From the NCBI GenBank assembly GCA_946406115.1, contig OX291554.1:14085092-14149091 (forward strand): 64,000 bases of DNA, given 5' to 3'. Below the pieces are notes generated by a model. That model was not told the origin of the DNA and did not search any database. It saw only the letters and a list, made by a program, of their open reading frames with translations. Positions 58,831 to 64,000 of this stretch are shown piece after piece (position 1 is the stretch's first letter; each line of letters starts with the position of its first letter). Made by a program: the position numbers and the translations under genes. Source of the DNA: Apoda limacodes. Lineage: Eukaryota > Arthropoda > Insecta > Lepidoptera > Limacodidae.

Positions 58831-61376
58831 TATAAATATATACATAAATACAAACCTATTACTAATCACTTTACCACCAATAAATTCTAAAAAACACTAA
58901 ACTTAAAAACTAACTTAGCAAATAAGTGGTTACTAGTTAAACATTCACTCGTAATAGCCTGCGCTAAATTCGATTTCTATCATGGGATTCCTGACTCGTT
59001 ATATTTTAGTAAGCAAGTTAACTATAACATGCTTTAGGAATTTATAACCATTCCGACTAGAAATTTGAGGTTTTCCGTGATAAAATAAAGCCTATGTGTT
59101 ATTTCAGGGAATAAGCTATATGTAATTTAAACTTCACCCAATCGCTTAAATTATTATGACGTGAAGTAGTACACTCACTGACACAAACTTTAACGTTTGT
59201 AATGTTAAGTAGGATAAATTAAAGTCTACATGGATATTAATGCCTTAATTTAAAAAGATATTTTTTTAATGGAATCGAAACAAATTTAATCTCCTTGGTT
59301 GCACTTTGTCTACAAATGGTTTCTATTAGCTTCATTAATTTATTCATTACCATTGCATTTCAATATTTATCGGTAAAAAATCTTCTAATCCAATAATTCA
59401 AAACTTCGTTTCGTTAAGGAACACCCATTATAAGAACGGGAAAAACGTAAGTATATTTTTATGAACTGACTTTAAAATAAAGTATCTTGAAATGTGCAAA
59501 GTAAACTTTTAACTTTAACAAAATTCAATGAAAGTTATTTACTTTACGGTCTACCGTGAAGCAAAACGAAGTCCTTCTAAACTTTTATCGCTTTAAAGTT
59601 ATCTGGATCCTGACCACGAACACTAGCAAGTTATTTGAAGATTTAGAAATGAATTTAGAAAAAAAAACACTTATTTTATATCTGATTTTTTGGACACTTT
59701 GTGACGTCATGCGAGACGTCGGGAGTTCTAAATAAGACAATAGTTGAGTTGTGACTGACTGTTTATTAGTCAGAATATTCTATATATAATTGCATTACAT
59801 CACAACTTGTTCCTAAACTCTTATCACCCTGAAATAACATATATGACTAGAGATAGGACCACGGATCTAGGAAACTGAAATACATTTCATTTATATCTAT
59901 ATTCAGTTTTTATTATAACAAATATTGACACAACTTTTTTGCTCGAGTGTACTTTGAGAACTGCCAATTAGCCAATCCCGGTTTCCTGGTCAACGAAAAA
60001 CCAATCGATAAACGCGAGCTAACGGTGAGGGACCAATAGGTAAATACAAGACTGCGATCAGCGCAAATGACCTTGAAACCCAAAGATCAGTGGTTCGAAC
60101 TTTATAAAGCATATTTAAGATTAGAACTGTTAGATCAATGGGCATATGCAATTCCATTGCCTCCAGATTGCATCTCCTACAAACACATAGAATAAGTCAA
60201 GTTGTTATACAACAAGACATAATACAATAAGTCGCTAACAGCTTAAGCCGCCGCAAATTCAGAATAATCCGAAAAGTGAGATACATAAAGCCCCACAAGA
60301 TGTGTCTAGGTCGCAATACCACAAACACCTAGTTATTGTCTACGCGTCTGTTTAAAAGCAGGAAGTTTAGCTAACAATCCACAAATAACTGAACTTACAT
60401 TTCCTATAAAAAAAATCAATTGTTAAATCAATAATCGCTTACATGTTAACATATTTGTTTTTATCCAACTATAACTAGTCGAACATTAGAACAGATTTTT
60501 AATAAACAGTACCAGTAGAAGCATTAAGATAATTGGTATACATTTAACCAACGTGGTCGATTAAACTGCGGAACATATCCGTAGAAATGTTTAATACCCC
60601 GATTTGTATTCACACTTTGGCAGTTGCGGACTATTGAAATGCGAATACCCATTCCACGCGAAAATTACATTGAATCAGAGCGTTTCCAAACGACTGTAAG
60701 GAAACAGTAAATCATACTGTTGTATAAAATCTCTTTGGCGTATGGAAAAAGGTAAGAATGAGAAATTTGTATAAAATTTCTTTGGCGTATGGAAAAGTAT
60801 ACGAATAAGCAATGTTATGGAAATTCGAAATTAAATCCCCGTCACAGAATTGAGGACTTTTAACGCGTCACATGATGTGCATGGGCACAGTAATCTGGAA
60901 AACAACAAGCAATAAAAATTATTTTTATTTTGAACTATTTACATTGTAAAGCTTGTTTGTTAAGTGTTTAAATACAAAATTTGTATTTATTAGTAGTCAC
61001 TACAATATTTTGTTTCGCTTGTAATTTTACAAAGAGTAACGATTGGATGCTAGCAATAAACCAGTATTTTAATCAGTTTGTAAAACAAACTGTAGTTAGT
61101 TTTTATGTACAGTCATTTGCTAAAGTCCATGCATAGTGTAAAGGTTACAATTGCGTGGAGCCAATCTGTGAATCTCGACCTCACACATTGACATTATCAG
61201 AACTGTCAATAATATTAACCTTAAATCGACGAAATTAGGTTTAGTTTTTTTTATACTAACCAGTTTATTCAAACCGTTCTTATATCTTTTGGTTTCTTAA
61301 CCTAACAAATTAATTAGGTGTAAACAGCAGTGTTGTTGTACATAAGTATTGTTTATTTCGCATTATATGTTGTCTG
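58831..61376. other. Gene-free AT-rich stretch
   Basis: Holds a decayed Helitron-like piece (59040-59110), a diverged copy of the 7740 repeat (59475-59620) and a 47-bp tandem duplication (60720-60813: ttgtataaaat.tctttggcg repeated). No gene. Confidence 0.45.
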
Positions 61377-61460
61377 CCCCGTGGCCCCATGGTGTGATCC
61401 ATAGACGCTGCGACTTAATTTGGCGAGCCTATGGTTCAAATCTCGCTACTTCCGTATTGA
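61377..61460 (+). mobile_element. tRNA-like SINE head
   Basis: A-box-like gtggccccatggtgtgatcc and, about 40 bases on, a B box ggttcaaatctcg. The stems expected of a tRNA do not close, so this is a SINE head or tRNA relic rather than a gene. Confidence 0.55.
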
Positions 61461-61768
61461 GTATTTTTGTTAGGAATTACTTTTTTTTAATGTTTTGACA
61501 TCTAGTTCTCTCTGAAAAGGACCAATTGGTATGATAACTTTTTGTTTTTTTTGCAAAAATTAAAACACATGCAATCTAATAAAAATTTTATTAAAATTTT
61601 ATAATTTTTTTTTTGATAAATGTCTTAACCATAAGAATAAAAAAATACAATTCACCATTCATTCGGTAATGCTGCTATAATTTGTAAAACAACAATGTAA
61701 AAAAAAAAATGTTATGTCTTAAATATATTGAAATGTAAAATAATATCTGTAAGAAAAATAGAACTTTA

Positions 61769-62220
61769 TTTTTAGGGTTCCGTACCCAAAGGTTTATTAG
61801 CGGAACCCTATTACTAAGGCTCCGGCTTTATCTCATGATCCGTGATAGTTAGACAGTTGAAATTTTCAGAGAAGATATATTTTGTTGCCGCTATAACAAT
61901 AAATACTAAAAAACAGAATAAAATAAATATTTAAGGGGGCTGCCGTACAACATACGTGATTTTTTTGCTCGATATTGATAACGGCAACGTGATTTTTTTA
62001 CTCGATTTTGCTCGATATTGATAACGGCAACAGATAGACGCCTAAAATATTTACAAAATATTTAGTTATATAGTTACTTTAAAAATAAATAATTAAATTA
62101 AAATAAAAACAAAAATTCAAGGGGGGCTCCGATACAACAAACGTGATTTTTTTGGCTGTTTTTATAGATAATGGTACGGAACCCTTCGTGCGGCAGTCCG
62201 ACTCGCACTTGGCCGATTTT
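61769..62220 (-). mobile_element. Non-autonomous element, agggttccgt family, inverted copy
   Basis: Inverted relative of 50188-50651: ttagggttccgtacccaaag at the left, ccgactcgcacttggccgat at the right. The cgatattgataacggcaac block is duplicated (61970 and 62011), which lengthens one part. Its right end touches the stop codon of the Tc1 transposase. Confidence 0.8.
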
Positions 62221-63365
62221 TTAGTATTTAATATAACCTCCATTATTTTCAATCACAGCAAGCAAGCGCCGCCGCTTAGATCTGACTATATTAGAACAGA
62301 TATCTGTTCCTCTAATATTATTCCAAATTTCTAAACAGTGAGCCTCTAATGACTCTGTAGTTCTTTCATTTCGCATGTCTCATCTTTGCAATCAAACCCC
62401 ATAGGTTTTCTGTGGGATTTAAATCTGGTGATTTTGCTGGCCAAGGAATAACATTAATGTCCGGGTGTTGAGTAAACCAATCCTGCACTATATGCGCTCG
62501 ATGCACAGGACAGTTATCATGCATAAACTGTATTTGTGGCATATCAGCTAATGGATAAACACACCGCACTGTTGGCAACATGATCTTGTCTAAAACTTCC
62601 ACATAATGTGAAGCTCTAGCGCGCCCTGCTATCGTGATTAATTCACCAGGACCAGCGGCAGTCATCCACCCCCACATATTTAGGGATGTCCGTCCAGATT
62701 CCTTATTTGGGACAACATTTTGTTCTGCATAACGGGTTCCATTTCTGCGCCACGAATAAAGCCTCCCGTTTTCAGATGATACGAACGACTTCTCATCGGT
62801 GAATATTGTGTGCTCCCAGTCAAAATCTTAATACTCCCTTGCAAACAACAATCTATTTTGTTTATGGGTATAAGTTATATATGGTTTTTTAGCTGGCTTT
62901 CTGTGATGCAATCCTTCAATATGCAGAGCTCGACGAACTGTGTGTGTAGATGTATGAAACATGTGTCCAAACACAGCAGTCGGTATGAACCCATTGTTCT
63001 CGTATTGTTCCACCATGAATCTTCTTTGAGTCGCAACAATGTGCCGCGGGCGTCCACTTCGAGGTCGAGTTGATAAACTCCCCTCTTCTTGGTTTCGCGA
63101 GACCCAACGCTTTACGGTAATCCACTAAAAACCAAATAGCCAGATTAAAATAAACATTTTTCAAACTACTGAAATTATATTTTAAATTTTTTTTAGAAAT
63201 TTACTTACAAAAAAGCGTGGTGTTCAAAAATTATGCTATAACATTAACATCAAATAAAATACTTACGGTAAAACCAGTCTCATTGCAAATTTGAGATATA
63301 TTGTAACCCATATTATGTAGTTCTATAATACGCATCCTCTCTTGAATATTAATATTATACTGCAT
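62221..63365 (-). pseudogene. Tc1-like transposase, DD35E, one intron, one stop, one frameshift
   Basis: A DNA transposase that would cut and paste its own element. Exon 1 starts at the ATG at 63365-63363 with a helix-turn-helix (ERMRIIELHNMGYNISQICN). A GT-AG intron of 143 bases (63124-63266) interrupts it. Exon 2 has TVKRWVSRN, a GRPR hook and the second DNA-binding helix (TVRRALHIEG). The catalytic core has D at 62797-62795 (IFTDEKSF), D at 62518-62516 (MHDNCPVH) and E at 62410-62408 (SPDLNPTENLW). There are 35 residues between the last two. A TAA at 62830-62828 breaks it, with the same frame on both sides. A one-base shift near 62385 breaks the tail, which otherwise continues through RNERTTESLEAHC to GGYIKY and the stop at 62223-62221. 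Inactive, but close to intact. Confidence 0.9.
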
Positions 63366-63435
63366 ATTATTTTTAGCAAAGAAATTTAACAAAAACATAA
63401 AACATTCTTATTAACACAAGCACCTACAGTAACTC

Positions 63436-63610
63436 ATCCACAACGACAAAAAAAATGGCTACCTAAGTAATTACCGCATCTAACTTAATAGCTAAATGAA
63501 AACACCAAACAACCTTGTCAGCACATACCCCCAGAAACAAATCGGCAACGAACGAGAAACATTAAATGTCTACCTACGTAGTATCCGCATCTAACTTAAT
63601 AGCTATTACA
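63436..63610. repeat. Direct repeat upstream of the Tc1 transposase, 111-bp offset
   Basis: ggctacctaagtaattaccg then catctaacttaatagct (63458 on) recurs as gtctacctacgtagtatccg then catctaacttaatagct (63569 on). These could be subterminal direct repeats of the Tc1 element (5' side). No matching inverted copy is seen on the other side, where the agggttccgt element lies. Confidence 0.6.
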
Positions 63611-63684
63611 AAATTGGTCTAAGCTGTTTAACGAAACAAAATATTCATAATTCGTAAAATGTAACAAAAACAAAAAGAAAGGCA

Positions 63685-63760
63685 TAAGGTGAGATTCGAA
63701 TCCACAACCAATGAGTACACGTATAGATATGATAGGTCTATCCACTAGGCTACGGATACG
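63685..63760 (-). mobile_element. tRNA-like SINE head or tRNA relic
   Basis: In minus orientation: A-box-like tagcctagtggatagacc and B box ggattcgaatctc. Pairing does not give a full cloverleaf. Confidence 0.5.
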
Positions 63761-64000
63761 TTAATTTTCTTAGTGAAATTATTATATAAAATATTAAATG
63801 TAACTAATATTACTCAGGTTCTACAAGACATATTACTTTATTTTTTTAAGTCTGTGAGTGACTACACCTCGCTGCCATTTTATTTTGTTTTGAAATTCTA
63901 TATGGTTTTCTGCAACTAACCGTAAATACAAATACTTGGGTTTTTTTTTAATTTTGTTTAGCTATTTGCTATTTTACTTTTTAATCGGCTTTGAAGAATC
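63761..64000. other. AT-rich end of window
   Basis: Nothing certain. The last 20 bases (aatcggctttgaag) could begin another copy of the ccgacttcaaa element. Confidence 0.4.

Noticed and set aside
62810..63073. Plus-strand open frame over the Tc1 gene
   Set aside because: Antisense shadow of transposase exon 2.
63685..63760. tRNA gene
   Set aside because: Box B is good but acceptor and anticodon stems do not pair.
1..64000. CRISPR arrays, rRNA genes, bacterial operons
   Set aside because: None present; tandem repeats here have 120- and 146-base periods without spacer structure.

Overview
The window looks like AT-rich intergenic or intronic DNA from an insect, most probably a moth or butterfly. 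I infer this from the mixture of interspersed families: CR1-like, RTE-like and Jockey-clade non-LTR retrotransposons, tRNA-headed SINEs, mariner and Tc1 DNA transposons, and short dispersed elements of a kind I associate with lepidopteran genomes. There are no operons, ribosome binding sites, rRNA genes or CRISPR arrays. I found no host gene I can name. The only possible host coding piece is a 69-base candidate exon at 36970-37038 on the minus strand, and it is weak.

Layout. 1-1860 is the 3' part of a CR1-like retrotransposon whose reverse transcriptase is broken by two in-frame stops. 1960-2445 is a degenerate 120-bp tandem repeat. 2571-3051 is a 5'-truncated Jockey copy with an 11-bp target-site duplication. 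3795-3916 is a near-palindromic MITE and 4915-6155 a decayed RTE-like element on the minus strand. The best-preserved element is a full-length Jockey at 8441-14235. It has a 9-bp target-site duplication, a long 5' leader, an ORF1 with three zinc knuckles (apparently two frameshifts) and an uninterrupted endonuclease/reverse transcriptase ORF2. It sits inside an older reverse transcriptase remnant. 14948-19258 holds a TTAA-flanked MITE, an RTE scrap, a Helitron-like repeat, another LINE scrap and an internally deleted CR1-like copy.

19259-57600 is mostly AT-rich and without genes. It carries a 146-bp tandem repeat, several MITEs, a 318-bp nested palindrome with perfect 51-bp arms, inverted repeat pairs, SINE pieces, RTE pieces, a Crypton-like recombinase scrap, a mariner transposase scrap with a lost catalytic aspartate, and four CR1-like 3' ends. 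57624-58625 is a third Jockey copy, 5'-truncated. 61769-62220 is a non-autonomous repeat abutting a Tc1-like DD35E transposase gene at 62221-63365 (minus). That gene is nearly intact: one intron, one nonsense codon and one frameshift.

How the parts relate. The Jockey ORF2 could in principle mobilise itself and the truncated relatives, since the three copies are visibly very similar. The tRNA-headed SINEs would depend on some LINE machinery. The MITEs would depend on transposases not encoded here. I found no new defence, metabolic or regulatory system. The most unusual signals are the Tc1 intron with its flanking 9-bp repeat, the long perfect palindrome, the hairpins in the Jockey coding sequence, and the Crypton-like remnant. 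All similarity statements come from reading by eye; no alignment or database search was run.
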